DNA of 64,000 nt from Brachionus plicatilis (GCA_010279815.1 QEOQ01000014.1:124001-188000), one strand, 5' to 3'. Numbered from the stretch's first letter, positions 21,001-33,946 are shown. Made by a program: numbers and translations. Notes: a model not told the origin generated them from the letters alone.

Positions 21001-24000
21001 TCATATGATGTAAGTTAAAAACAAATTTAGAGCTCTTTTTAGTAGACCAGAATCTTCTGCACATGTTTACCTTCATATCTTTGTTGGAAGAGGCCAAGAG
21101 CTAAATGAAAGCCTTGTTCAGTATGCGGCGGTTCTACAGGAATTAGGACGAAAAGCTTTTCCAGATTTAAAACTTAGGGAACTAGATATTTATCTTCCGG
21201 GTCAATTTCTAGCAGGAGTCCATGGCAGAGAAATGGCTGAAAGATTAGCTGTATTGGATAAAATTAAAAAAAATCATACTATATTAAAACAACAAACCTT
21301 AAAATTAATTATAAATAAAAACTTTAAATGAGCTTTTTTTTTAATTTTTTGTAAAAAAGAAAATAAGTATTAACTCAAGTAATTTTTAATAAAATAAAAA
21401 AATTCACTCAAAATCACAAATTTTCTTAGAAATGAATCAGAAATTTTTGAAAACTGTCAATGACCCAAACAATAGTATTTTAAAAGGTGCTTAACTTCAC
21501 AGAGCTATTTTACAGAGTTTAAATAAAAATAAAAATAATTTGATTTTTACTATTAAATTATTTTTTTAACTGTAAAAAAGTTACTTTGATTTGAATGTCA
21601 AAAAAAGAAGAAAAATCTAACCCAAAGTCATGAATTATTGTATAAAATTTCATTTAATATAAATTTAATCATGAAATAAGTAAACGACAAATTTTTCATT
21701 TAAAATCCAATCAAATAATGAAGTTTCGACGAATATTTAACTAAAATATTATCTTATAAATTTCTGATGATGAAATAAAATTTAATTTTATTCAATATTA
21801 ATCTGTAACTTACATTCAAATAATTCTGAGATAAAATTTTTTGAATCAAATAATGACATTGAAATTTAAAAAATTTTAAATATTTTTGTGATCGAGGAAG
21901 CTTAAGTTTAATGAAAATCTATTTTAATTACTTTAAGGTTGGTTCAGTTTGACTCCATCCATATAAATTGTGAACATCATAGTGAATAAACTCATCATTT
22001 TGTCCCTGGATACCTCTCATACACAAAGTTTTGTCTGATATTCTTGTATCCTTCCCGTAATGACTGGCTATTATGGGAACATAAGGTGGATCGTCGTAAT
22101 TATTATTTGGGCATATTAAATTCCAGTCAGGACGATCAGCAGGCCAATTCCAAGGCTTTGGTTTGTTCGTATCGAAATTAGCTGGCTCGTTCATATCAAT
22201 CCAAAGACCGTCAAAAGTTATGTTTTTGTAGTGCCGGTCAATTTCATCCATCCACCATTGTTTAGTCCTGTTACGGAAAAAGTCCGGAAAAACTGTCTTA
22301 CCCTCTGGCCACACATAGCCGACCATGTATTCATTTTTATTGTCAAGTGTTTCGTTTAATTGTGGATTCTGTTCCTTGGGCCACTTAATGTATACGTCAT
22401 TTTTCTTTCCTTCCAAATAAGTACTATAATTTGGTTCTTCCATGTCAATGGCTGGGTCTAAAATTATTATAAATCTAACACCGCGACTGCGCAAATTTTT
22501 TATGTACTCAGGCAAGCCATTAAATTTATCAGTATCATAGGTAAAATCAAGTTGTTTACGGAAATGGTCAATGTCCTTGATTAAATTTTTTTTAGTCTAC
22601 AAATCTAATATTATATTTTAAATAAGTTCCACAACCCATAAATTAAGTATTTTTAAGTATTAAAGAGATTTTTTAAAAAATTATCAAAAAGATTCTGTCA
22701 AAGTCTGTAAAATTCTATTGATGTGATGTCATCTAGTGATGCTTAATTTGCAGAGATATTGGCAGACTTTGACTATTGACCATGTATTTACAGAACTGAT
22801 TTTGAACTTAAAGAATTTAATCAGTTTTTTTGTTCTTGTCTTTTGTATTGATTTTCATCATACTAAAAATAAATGAGTGACAAATTTTTAAAAATTAATT
22901 TTATTTGTTAAAATTTTCTTTTTATAATCTTTAATTTTTCAGTTAATATTTTACTTGAAAATTTTAAATGTTAAGATGGTTTAATCTGTTGAAAAACCAT
23001 TAATGGCTCAAATCCTCAAAGAGTAGATTTTTTTTTAAAGAATTGTCAAAAAATCTATTTTATTGGTTTTAAAATCAATTAAATTAAATTTTTATTAATT
23101 GAAAAGGAAATTTTTTGACCAAATAAGGTATGATTTTTGCTTTTTTATGCCAAATTATCAACGGGTGAGGTATAAAAAAACATAAAAAAAATATTTTAGA
23201 ATATTTTAATAATTAAAATGAGAAAAAATTTAGACTGGATCTTAATTCAAGAATTTAGTAACCAAACGGACACAATTATTTCCTCTTCATATGACGCAGC
23301 CTCGGATCATTCAAATCAAAATAATTTTACTTGGTGCAAAACTACAGTTAATAAGATCGAAAGGGAAAAGCTGGTCATTGCTCACAGTTTTATTAATGAT
23401 TTTTTATTTTTTAACTTTTTATTAAAATCACTTAATGCTATTTAAATGTTAAGATGATTTTAAAAAAATTTTAGAAAAATTAAAAAATTTGATTTTGAAT
23501 TTATTTTTTCTGTCTTTTTATTCAATTGATTGTATGTTTTTTTTAATCTTTTAATATGTTTTGTTATACCTGTCTCAATTATCAACCCAAATTCACGACT
23601 TTTAAAGAAAATCATTTTTTAAAGCTTAGCCTGATGAGCAATTAAGAACCCGAAATTTTTTTATTTATTTATTTATTTCAAAAAAATAAACGCCAATATT
23701 GGCGATGAAATTAAATTTAGAAAAATATAAAATAAAGTAAAAAAAATAAGAAAAAAATTGAATAAAATTGGAATATTAATTCCTTTAATTTAGTCCCATG
23801 TACAAAGTAGAAAAAGATACAAAAGATTATGTAAATTGAATAAAAAGAAGAAAATTCTAATAATAATATTAATTCATCATTTTCAATTCATTCTAAATTT
23901 AAACAAGTTTAAATAGAATGTATTTTTAAATCTAGTACTTTATTTGGTCGACATATAAGAATGAGAAAAACAGAGTTAGAAAGAAGGGGAGACATAATAT

Positions 24001-27000
24001 ATATACCGAAATATACAAAATTAAATTCGAGCTTAAAAAAGAGATAGAATTGTTAACATGTATATTATCAAAGCTATTTTTTGATATAAATGCTTCAAGA
24101 ACTTTGATACCAATGAAAGAATTTTTAGTATTTGTGGAATAAATGCAAAGAGCAATCAAGAACATCTTAAAAGCAAATAATGAAAAATTAAAATAACTCG
24201 ATGAGTAATAATTTTTTAAAATAAAAATTTGTGAAAAAAAAATTTTAAATAAAATTTCGACTCTTAATGGATTTGAACCATTAGAATTTTTGTTGTAACT
24301 GATTACTCCCTCTAAATGTGTCGAATTGAAGTTTGAGATCAAGATCAAAATATAAATTTTTTTTCTAATTACTTGACATGTTATTTCAAATTTATTTTAA
24401 TTTATAAAATTTTAAAAATATCAATTTTTATTGAACTTTAATAGGTTTAAATTTTTTAATTGATTTTAATAAAAACTTTCAAAGATAAAAAAATTTAAAG
24501 TTTTAAAATTTTTAATTTGTTTAAGAGGAAAAATAAAATTATTTCAGTTTGAATGAATAAATGAATGAATATAAACCTTATGAATTTAAATTTTTAAATT
24601 AACTTTACATGAATTATTTAAATTATTGATTGTTTTTGTAAAATAAATAAGAGATCAATCATTTTGATGATAATTTGATAATGAACCATTATTAGACATA
24701 ACATGTCTAGAAATGTTTAGTATTTATTTTCTAAAAATTATCAAAATCATTAGATTAATTAAGTTTTAAAATTTTAATTGATCGGTTTGATCTTAAAATT
24801 TTATCTGAAACTTCAATTTGCCTTAAATTTTAATACATTTAAAAATTTTAAGTGAAACATTAACTGAAAAATTAAAAAAATATTCAAATTTTAATAAAAA
24901 AAATAATTTTTAAAAATTTTCCTCATTTTTTTTGATTATGATTGTGAGTGGTTCACTCAAAATTTTTGAGTTAAGCTTCACACTATTCCTTTTTCCCTTT
25001 GATTTTTCAAATCACGAGGAAAAAAAAGTGCCTGTCCTAAGGATATACAGTGGTAACAGCAAGACTTGAAAACTTAGACTTTGTGGAAAATTTTTAAATG
25101 ATCCTTTCTGCTCCACAAGGAGCGAATATGTTAGAAATAATTAGAATATTAAAATATTTGGATCAGGAACCAACTATCCGAAAAATGAATCCAACAAAGT
25201 TATTTTGTACAATTTGCGGATAGTTTATGAAAAGTGTCTGATTTACTGCATATTGAATGTCGTAAGGAATTTTAGCTTCAATAGTCCTTTCAGCAGCAGC
25301 CTTCAAATTTTCCAAAGATTTGTATCCATAGCGGCAAAGTTGGAATCCAAGAGACCAGTAGGGTGGCATATATGGCTTGCCAATGAGAGAAGAATAAGCT
25401 TGGATTAAAGCTTCGGGAGAAGATTCTTCAATAATAAAAAAGTCAAAAATTCCTCCAATGGTGCGATATGAAATGGAACTGGACGGCAAAAAGCCATATT
25501 CCTGGGCATTGCTATTCAAAATCAATGTTCCAAATGCACGTCCCGTCTTTTCGTTAACAGCCATAAAAAATGGATGGGTTCCATACAAGTTAATGGTCTT
25601 TCCTCCTGGAGGTTGATCCCTCCCGAATACACCCCACCAACTTCGGTAGCTAAATTTATGTTTGAATGAGTAATGTGTATTCTCACCCATGCCATACAAA
25701 TTCTTGAAATCGCGCAAATTCATTACTATTTGTAAAAATTGGTCACTAAATATGAAGCCGTGTTCGGTTCCCTTTGTATCGAATCTTAAAAAAAAATTAA
25801 TACTTTTTGAACAAATTTTTTGTAGAATTTCTTACAAAACATCACCATCTTTATTGCTGATTTCAAAATAAGCTTTTTGGTTTGCAGAATTTTCAATTTT
25901 TACATTCAAATTTGGCTTGTCATCTTTTTGAATATTAACTGGAACTGGAACTTCGTATCTAGTCGGATTATCTTTGTCTATTATCTGTGGTTAATAAAAA
26001 AATTTAATCTTTTTAGATATAAAATTTAAAATGGCATATTTTGGAACATTTTTGGTTTTTATAAAAAAAATCTATATTGTTTAATTTTTAAATTATAATT
26101 AATGGACCAGCATGTCACGAAACGACCCGAAAGAAAATGCCAATTTTTTAAAAGAAAAGATCTAAAACACATTTTATTAAAAATTTTAAATTTTTTTCTT
26201 TTTAATTCTATAATACAAGCTTTTTTATGGGGTTTTTTTTAAATAAATTCTGAAAAATGGTTAAAGATTTTTATTTTTTTCGGAAAGTTTCGCGTTCGAT
26301 CAGCTATATGGCCTCTTGGCCTTTACTTAATATTACTTAAGAACTATTCATCAGAATCTTTTGATTAGATGCCTCAGACGAAGTCTCAGTTTAGGTAATA
26401 GAGCTTTTGTTTGAAAAATCACAAAAATTTAATACATCATTATATAAAAGACAAATAAATTTAAATTAATAAATAAATTTTATTGATAATACTAACTCTA
26501 GTTAAACATTTATTTATGTTTTGCAGCTAACTATCTACTATTCCTAATACTACTTATAAAATTTTTTCATAAATTTTCTATACGAATTTGTATTTATGAT
26601 TCGAGATTATAGAGAATCATTGGGACTAGATTAAAAACCTTCATGAAAAAAATTTTGCGAAAATTTTTATTTTTTATTTTGTATGTTAGTTTATCTGGTG
26701 AAATAAAACTTAAATGCAGATTAATTAATTAAAATTATTTTGATTTATAGTTAATCGGATGTTTTCTCTATTGAGAACAAATTTTTTTTTACAATCCGTA
26801 AGCAATGTGGCTACATCAAAATAATTGTGATTAAACAGCTTTAATCACAATTATTTTTATGCTGTAACTCTTGCTACAGCTACAACAATTGTCTTCTCAG
26901 TTAAATTTTTTAATTGTGGTGAAAAAACGATTTGCTGTAGTAATGTAAAATTAAGCAAATCGCAACATAAATAGAATTGTTTTGTTAAAAAGCATTTAGA

Positions 27001-30000
27001 ATAAAATTTTCTCATTTTTCTTTTCTGTTTCTATTTTTTTTCTATTTTGTCTTTGGCTAGAAGTGGCCATAATTTTAATAAAGATATCAACAAAGAAGAG
27101 TCTTTCGTTTTAATTTCCTTAAAAAATATTCCCATAGAAATTAAGAATTTTAAAATTTAAATAATTGTGATATCAGAACATATTCTGACTAAAGAGATAT
27201 GTGACCAAAAGTTAAAAAAATTACGTAAAAAGTCTAATTTTGTAAATATCTTAATTATTTTAGGTATCAATTAATTTATTTTATTAATTTTATTCTAATC
27301 CAGTTAATCTCTGAGAATAGATGTAAAAATTAAAACTTAAAAAATAAACAACTTAAAAATTAAAACAAAAATAAAAATAAAGAAGTTATCTATCGGAATT
27401 ATATTTTTATAATGATTTAACTCAATTTACTTACCTTGATTCTAGTATATCGTTTTCCATTTGAGTCAACAATGCTACCATGCTCTACATTTACATTTAG
27501 ATTAATTATATCATGGTCAAATAAAGAAAACCCATCGGCTTTGACCAATTCATAATCAGAATCGATCACTCCATTCATATTATATCCACTTTTATCTTTA
27601 GGTATGGTACATTTTGGCTGCCCAACTGCATCTCCATTATAAACACAGCCTATATTCGTACAATTTTGCTCATTTTCTTGTAAGCAATCAATTACTGGTA
27701 CATCTGTCAAGCCCGATGCCACATAGCTTTCATCAGTCCATTCTAATTCAAAAGAATCTGTCATTTTGAGATTCAAATTATTCAATAAAACTTGATCTGA
27801 TTGAATTTCTATTTTATCTTCACTTAATAGTTGACTATTCAATAAAAATTTGACTCCGCTTGGTGCTTTGACAAACAATCTGACAGTGTTCAAAACTAAA
27901 TTTTCCATTTCTTTATAATTATTTACTTCTACATTAAATTTAATTGTAGAATCACGTAGCAAAAATGTAGCATAGTAAAATTTATTATCTGACACATCAG
28001 CATAGCCATCATCATAGAACAAATCGCCCTGCGCCTCACCGTCCGAATTAGGAGCGACTAGAAGCCCGAATGGTTGTTTGCGGCTTTTTTCTGTGGTCAA
28101 GTTCCATTCCTGAGTGGGCAGAATAAAACCACCTCTCACGTGCAATGGAATAAAATCAATGGGAGCCTCTAGTTGCAAATTTGTGCCAATTTCATCTGAG
28201 CCTACCAATTTACCAGCGCTGTATTCATACCATTTATCTGCTGGAAAATAACCACTTACTGAATTTGTATTTTCTTCGAGCACAGGGGTCACTAAGAAAG
28301 CCGGACCGACCAAAAATTGTTTGTCAATTGAGTAAGTTTTGTTGTCATGCGGGTACTCGTGAAACAGAGGTCGTATGACCGTGTTGCCTTTAGTATGAGA
28401 TTTGTAGAACAGTGTGTAATAATAAGGCAATATTTCATATCGGATAATCAATGCGTTTCGGGCAGCTCGGACAACCTCATCAGACTCAAAGGCGCCCTAA
28501 AATAAATTATTTTTTTATTTTTTTTTTATTTAAAATTTAATTAGTACTGGATCTTGATGAATATTGAACTCATTGTTATGATTACGTGAAAATGGATAAA
28601 ATGCTCCCAATGCTGACCAACGAGCGCACATTTCACTTGTAGCATTTAGCCAAAAACCACAGATATCAGCGCCCACATAAGAAATTCCAAACAAATTAAA
28701 TTCAAAAAGTCCAATTACTGAATAATATAAATGTCTCCACAGTGAATGATTGTCCTTTTTTTTTTAATTTTTTAACAGAGAAGTTAAATTTAAAGCTTTT
28801 GAAATACCCCAGTCCAGTGACCACTGTATTTACCACCACCTAAAAATGTCGATCTTGTGATCACAAATCCTCTGCCCTTGTTTTCAAGTTTTCGAGCAGC
28901 TTCCCATGTCGGAATGCTCTCGTAGTATCCGTACAAATTGTGTACGTCATAATGTTTGTATTCGTCCTTTTCACCTTGTAGGCCTACCATACACAAAGTT
29001 TTCTGAGACAATTTGGTTCCATCTCCGTACAAATAAGATGATTTTGTTTTGACTGTCTCATATTCGTCATCAGGACATTTCAATGACCAATATGGTTTGC
29101 TGTCTACTGGCCAATTAAATGGTCGTTCATCATTAGTACCAAACACTGCTGGCTCATTCATATCCTTTAGTAAAAAATTTTATCAATTTTTATTTATTTT
29201 TTAAATAAATAATTAAATTTTTTTTTTTACTAAATTGTCCAAAGTTTACTTACAATCCAAAGACCATCAAATTTTAGGGTTTCATGGTGTCTCAATATTG
29301 AATCAACCCACCATTTTTGGGTCGAGCTTTTCATAAAATCCGGATAGGCAACTTTAGCTGGAGGCCAGCACTAATTATTAAAATTTAATTTAATCAAACT
29401 TTTAGAAAAAAAAGTAAAGCAAAAATTTACATAACCAAGCATTATGTCACTTCCTGTTTCTTCTCTGTCCGGACTTTGTCCTTTAGGCCAGTGAATAAAC
29501 ACGTTTTTTTCTAATCCAGTTGTATACGGCCAGTAGTTTGTCTCATTGACCACAAGAGCTGGATCGAGCAACAAGACAGTTTTCATGCCTCGTTCATGCA
29601 ACTTGTCAAAGTACTCTGGCAAACCTTTCCATTTTACTGGATCAATAGTAAAGTCAAGGCGCCTATCGAAGTGATCAATATCAGCCACTTGTGTATCAAG
29701 AGGAATTCCATATTTATCAAAACGATCTAAAACTTTTTTCATATCATCTAAATCAAGGTATCCGTACCGGGATATTTGAAAACCCAATGCCCAATAAGGT
29801 GGAAAAAATGTTCTACCAAAGTACTTGATTACAAAATAATTAAAAATTTTATTTTGCGAATTGACAATGTCCCAAAACCATGGACTTCAGTCAGATATTT
29901 TTTTTAAATATTTTATTAAAGGCATTGTAAATTTTAGAACAATTAAAAAACTTAATAATATTTATTTTATGAAAAACTTTAATTAGCTTTTTAAGTTGTA

Positions 30001-31882
30001 TCAAATGATACAGTTCATACTAAAACTTAATTTTACTTGTTGCATTTCTTTTTTCTTAAAAAAGGGTACAAGACAGTTTTACTTTTAATTTACATTCAAG
30101 AGAAAGATTATTTAAAAGAGGATATATTAGATCATTAATTAAACCCAAAATTGATTATATATTCCCAATATGGTTTTCTTAAGAAAAAATAATATTTTCA
30201 AAAATCTTCTAAATTCTGGAAAATCTAAGAAAGTGCTTTTCAAAAGAGCGGAGCTAAACTCTATAAACTGTAAATTCTACCAACCGTATTAATTTTACTC
30301 TTCAAAAGAGAAGAAATAACCAGAAGCTATCACGAAATAAACTTAGAAGTTACACGTTGAAGAAAGACTTGGCAAAAATAAAAAATTTTATAATTTGGAT
30401 ATTTTGCTTTTTTAATTCTTTTTACCACTTAAAAAAATGTCCAAAAAAATTAAAAAATTTTCAAGCTTTTTTTAATATTATAGGGTTTAATAATCCAGTT
30501 TTCTAAGTAGAGTTTTTTCAAATATTTTGTAATAAAATTTTTAATAAATGTATGAAAATTCACAAACAATTTGTGGCTTTTAGTCAAAAATTATATGCTT
30601 TTTCATTTTTAAATTTTTACAAAATGCTCTAAAATTCTCAAAGCCAATTTTTTTTAATCACCTATCTGAAATGGCTTATAATTTGGGACATTTAATTAAC
30701 AAAAAAATCACTCCAGTAAATTGTTGGACAACATTCTCAGGCTCAGGGCCTAGAAACATATAGAAATCCAAAATACCTCCAGTAGCTCGGTAAGTAAGAC
30801 CCGGGGCAGGAGTAAATTCATAATCCAAAGCATTTGAGTTAACCAACGCTACACCATGACTCTTACCATCGTTTTCCATGCAAGTATAAAATGGCTGATT
30901 TGCATACAAATTTCCTTGGTTGTACTAGAAAAAAATATTTTTATTTTTAAATTAATCTAATTTATTTATATTGAAATTTTACATTCTCTGGCGCTTCATC
31001 TCTGCCCCAGATAGGCCAGTTCTGGAAGTTCAAATTGTGCTTGAAGCTTTCGTGTCGATTTTCGCCTAAACCATACACATTTTCTGACGGCAATCTGGTA
31101 CTTATTTGTTTGTGCAATTTTTCAAATATTATTGGACCCAAACTGGTATCCCATCTTTTCCATTTAAAAAAAAAAATTATTAAATTTTATTTTTTTTCAT
31201 TGAAAAAAAAAAACTTACAGCACAGTACCGGTGCTTTTTCGTTTTATTTTAAAATTAAAATTATCATTATCCACAATCACTTCATATCTAGGATCTTTGG
31301 CTTTTCGATTTGGTTTTTTTATTTCAATGGGCACTTCATATTCTTTAATTTCAGCATTTTCGATCTTTTAAAATTAAAAATTATTTTATTAAATAAAAAC
31401 TTAATTTAATGAACTTTAAATCTCAGGGCATAGTCATCCAAAAACTCAAATATCACTCTAAGATTTTTATATTGTCGCTGAGAACTTTTTAGTTGGATCG
31501 TATACGTTAATCCGAGTTCTGTTGGTTCACTTTTGGTAACATTAAAGGACAGTTTGTCTTGCTGGTAAAAACATGATGGCACTTGTTGGTTGTTATCAAT
31601 CGAGTTATAGGCACAATAATCATATTTATCACATTCTTGCTTAACAATAGAGGACATTTTTTCCCCTTTAAGCCAAGGAAGGCAATCGATTCTTAGATCT
31701 CGTTCTACTGGAGCTATCTTTTCTTCATCAGTTGATCCCAGAATTACCCCAAGCACAATACCTATAGTTGCAAAGACAACAAGTGTTGCTCCAAGCACTA
31801 ACACTAAAACTTTGTGTCTGTTTAACCAATTTTTAAAACCAGGCTCCTTTTTCGGACCTTCTTCAATTGAAATTCCGCTCAT
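18049..31882 (-). CDS. Two-domain GH31 alpha-glucosidase, maltase-glucoamylase/sucrase-isomaltase type, 14 exons
   Basis: Fourteen exons, from the 5' end: 31415-31882, 31219-31364, 30983-31154, 30712-30924, 29431-29823, 29254-29370, 28808-29164, 28548-28754, 27435-28496, 25836-25984, 25247-25784, 21932-22575, 18342-19179, 18049-18291. All join with GT/AG sites and consistent phase to 1848 residues, the size of vertebrate MGAM or SI. Residues 1-22 are cytosolic; 23-50 are a signal-anchor helix (type II membrane protein). A trefoil-like module (about 62-108) precedes the first catalytic unit, with nucleophile WIDMNEPA (D about 504) and acid/base HWTGDNHS (D about 623). A second trefoil-like module (about 957-990) precedes the second unit, with WIDMNEPANF (D about 1401) and HWLGDNNS (D about 1520). 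Both units keep all catalytic residues, so both should hydrolyse alpha-1,4 or alpha-1,6 glucosides at a gut or cell surface. Each trefoil shows only four cysteines, fewer than the usual six. Large introns hold mobile-element debris. Confidence 0.95.
19880..20132. repeat. Dispersed repeat, copy 2 (in GH31 intron 12)
   Basis: Diverged copy of 5590-5865, ending exactly at the first base of the LTR that follows. Confidence 0.55.
20133..20275 (+). mobile_element. Short 5' LTR of a Ty3/gypsy-like retrotransposon
   Basis: The 143-bp segment starts TGTAGTATGG and ends CTGTACTACA, i.e. TG...CA with the short terminal inversion TGTAGTA/TACTACA expected of an LTR. Immediately after it comes TTGGTGGCAGCGG, a primer-binding-site-like sequence common in gypsy elements. 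No matching 3' LTR was found in the window. Confidence 0.65.
20378..21300 (+). pseudogene. Decayed gag of a Ty3/gypsy-like retrotransposon
   Basis: Reading from MAGKANLFTGRKEK the frame runs about 150 residues, shifts near 20815 into a segment containing WLARFDNHLELNRI and LGSFFDETTFKLVD, then shifts again near 21015 into ESLVQYAAVLQELGRKAFPD and FLAGVHGREMAERLAVL. The last block is the capsid-like helix pair of gypsy gag. At least two frameshifts and the loss of protease, reverse transcriptase and integrase make this a dead, truncated copy. It lies antisense to the host gene inside the intron between GH31 exons 12 and 13. Confidence 0.75.
23655..23706 (-). mobile_element. LINE-type 3' tail in GH31 intron 11
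   Basis: Minus strand: a CGCCAATATTGGCG hairpin (perfect palindromic stem), then TATTTTTTTGAAATAAATAA and further AATA units. Same family as 5.07 and 14.33 kb. Confidence 0.5.
26816..26858. repeat. Perfect short hairpin in GH31 intron 9
   Basis: AAAATAATTGTGATTAAA, four-base loop CAGC, then the exact complement, 18 bp of uninterrupted stem. Surrounding sequence has further GCTGTA/TACAGC inverted words, so it may be the core of a small foldback element. Confidence 0.55.
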
Positions 31883-32574
31883 TATATCTAAAATGGTTAT
31901 AATTTACGATCTTTTCTTTTTTATTTAAATTATTTGGGAACATTCTAGATTATCGTCATAGTTATTACCTACCAAAGAAGGATAAAATTTTACAACTTAG
32001 ATAAGATATTTTGGCGCATTAAAATTTTTTTGAAAAAATGTAAAAAATTATTAAAGATAAAGATTTTTATGTAACTAAGAGATTAGATAATTATTTGTGG
32101 CTTGAAAATTTATCTGTGAAATTATTTTAAAATTTAAAAGACAAAATTTGAGTGCATTTATTTATAGAAAAAAAAGTTTTATAATTAAGAAGAAGATATA
32201 GAATTAATCAAATGTCTAAGTATTTGCTTTACCATCAAAGAACTCATTATTTATTAATTTTCAAATTCAAAATTTTATTTTTAAATATCATGAGAGATAA
32301 CAAGGTAAACGAAACTTAGAGGTGTAACAATATTTCAGAAAAAAATGTATGTAACTTAATTTAATAAGTTAATGTATTAAAGAAATTGTCAAAAATTTTA
32401 AATGTTTTCTTTTGATATTTTTTTTAGTGTCATATTTTTAAAACCTGCTCAAAAAGGTAGTTAAAGTTCAAAATAAAATAAATTCGCAATTTAATTTGTA
32501 ATTCTTCTTGGAAAAAATAAGAGCTTATAACTCATAATTAATTAAAAATTACACTAGATAGCATTTGAAAGCAA
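31883..32574. other. Upstream region of the GH31 gene and spacer to tRNA-Gly
   Basis: Carries the GH31 promoter by position; no TATA box or other element can be told from the AT-rich background. No additional gene seen. Confidence 0.4.
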
Positions 32575-32645
32575 GCACTGGTGGTTCAGTGGTAGAATGC
32601 TCGCCTGCCACGCGGGCGGCCCGGGTTCGATTCCCGGCCAGTGCA
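32575..32645 (+). tRNA. tRNA-Gly (anticodon GCC)
   Basis: Canonical 71-base tRNA-Gly: acceptor GCACTGG/CCAGTGC, A box TGGTTCAGTGG, anticodon loop CTGCCAC, B box GGTTCGATTCC, discriminator A, then a T-run. Identical in all readable positions to the minus-strand copy at 44275-44345. Confidence 0.98.
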
Positions 32646-32949
32646 TTTTTTTAAAAACTTAATTTTAGAAAATTTTTCGTAGCTTTAACTTGTTTGAACA
32701 TTTAATTATATCGCATAGTTAAAGCAAATGTTGTTTCTATTTTTGAAAAAAATTCACTTATATAATAAAAATTTAAACACAAAAATTGATATTTTCATTT
32801 TAAGACAGAGAAAATAATTAAGTAAAAAAATTTTTAAAAAAAATCTTAAAACATTTTTAAATGAATTATTAAAAATCTTAATTATTAATTTTGAATTTAA
32901 AGTTGAAAATTATAAAATGTAAATGTGTTGTTTTTTCTTTATTAATTAT

Positions 32950-33430
32950 TTTTATAAAACTCAGCTTCTGCAGCTTCAGCTACAGCAGAGCACTGTCTTA
33001 ACAAAGACTAGCTCAACACCGATGCCCTCTTCATTGAAGTAACCAAATAAGCAATTTAAGAAAATACATACTTCTTAAGTGATTTGTTTTTAAAAGTGAT
33101 TCAAAAAATGCAGACAAACTTTTAACATGAAAATGAAAACGATATTTTTATTTAATTTCAAAAAAATAAAATCAAAATTCAGCAACTTTATTTCGAATTT
33201 ATTCTGAAAAAAATTTTAAATTTTAATTTTTAAAATTTAAACAATTGAATTATGAGTAAAAAATAGTTAAAGCTTGCCTAGGACCATATCACGTTGAATA
33301 CACCGGTTCTCGTCCGATCACCGAAGTTAAGCAACGTCGAGCCCGGTTAGTACTTGGATGGGTGACCGCCTGGGAATACCGGGTGTTCTAGGCTTGCATT
33401 TTTTTTTATTTTAAGAGTATTAATAGAAAC
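32950..33430 (+). repeat. Inverted segmental duplication, left arm (with 5S gene)
   Basis: Matches the complement of 42930-43400: the 5S gene, about 300 bp upstream of it (for example GCTCAACACCGATGCCCTCT) and about 35 bp downstream. The two arms differ by indels and substitutions in the flanks but little within the 5S gene. Confidence 0.85.
33276..33395 (+). rRNA. 5S ribosomal RNA
   Basis: 120-base 5S gene: terminal stem GCCTAGGAC/TTCTAGGC, internal control region including GTTAAGCAACGTCGAGCCCG and GGATGGGTGACCGCCTGGGA, ending before a T-run. It stands alone rather than in a tandem array; a second copy lies inverted at 42967-43086. Confidence 0.97.
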
Positions 33431-33439
33431 TTTTAGGAC

Positions 33440-33946
33440 AAAGGGAGGACAAAGTTCCATTCCAAACAACCTGGGATTCCATCCCAAACTATATTTTAAA
33501 TAAAATAAATAAATATATTAATGACATCTTGAAGTTGATGATCAATTCAAAATATCATTTCAATTCAAAAAGTTTGTCTTTTGATATTAAACTAAATCTT
33601 TGATTTAATTTAAATAATTTTAATGTAACACGATTTACATGCAATGTAGATTTAGAAAATAAAAAAAAATTGAAAAAACATTTTCTCAGTCTATTGATAA
33701 TCGATTTTAATATTTAAATGTATTAACTGATTTTTTGTAGAGTTTATTTGAGATTTTTTATTTCAAAAGTATTTAAATTAAATCAAAGATTTAGTTTAAT
33801 ATCAAAAGACAAACTTTTTGAATTGAAATGATATTTTGAATTGATCATCAACTTCAAGATGTCATTAATATATTTATTTATTTTATTTAAAATATAGTTT
33901 GGGATGGAATCCCAGGTTGTTTGGAATGGAACTTTGTCCTCCCTTT
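33440..33946. mobile_element. Foldback element with 177-bp near-perfect inverted arms
   Basis: Arms 33440-33616 and 33770-33946 are complementary almost throughout, starting AAAGGGAGGACAAAGTTCC on the left, with a 153-bp spacer. The element interrupts the region just downstream of the 5S gene where the inverted duplicate at 43 kb has none, which supports insertion. No coding frame and no clear target duplication. Confidence 0.8.

Noticed and set aside
23218..23445. 75-codon plus-strand frame in a GH31 intron
   Set aside because: No motif, no splice partner, AT-driven composition; most likely chance.
23932..24348. 138-codon minus-strand frame in a GH31 intron
   Set aside because: Low-complexity F/L/I/S/N-rich translation typical of AT-rich non-coding DNA; in the host strand but interrupts the GH31 reading if included.
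18049..31882. Two separate tandem GH31 genes
   Set aside because: Exon 27435-28496 runs from unit 1 through the second trefoil-like module into unit 2 without a stop, and the splice phases join all 14 exons.
33200..33420. Spliced-leader RNA gene linked to 5S
   Set aside because: SL genes often neighbour 5S in trans-splicing animals, but no donor-containing leader with an Sm-like site could be seen next to either 5S gene.
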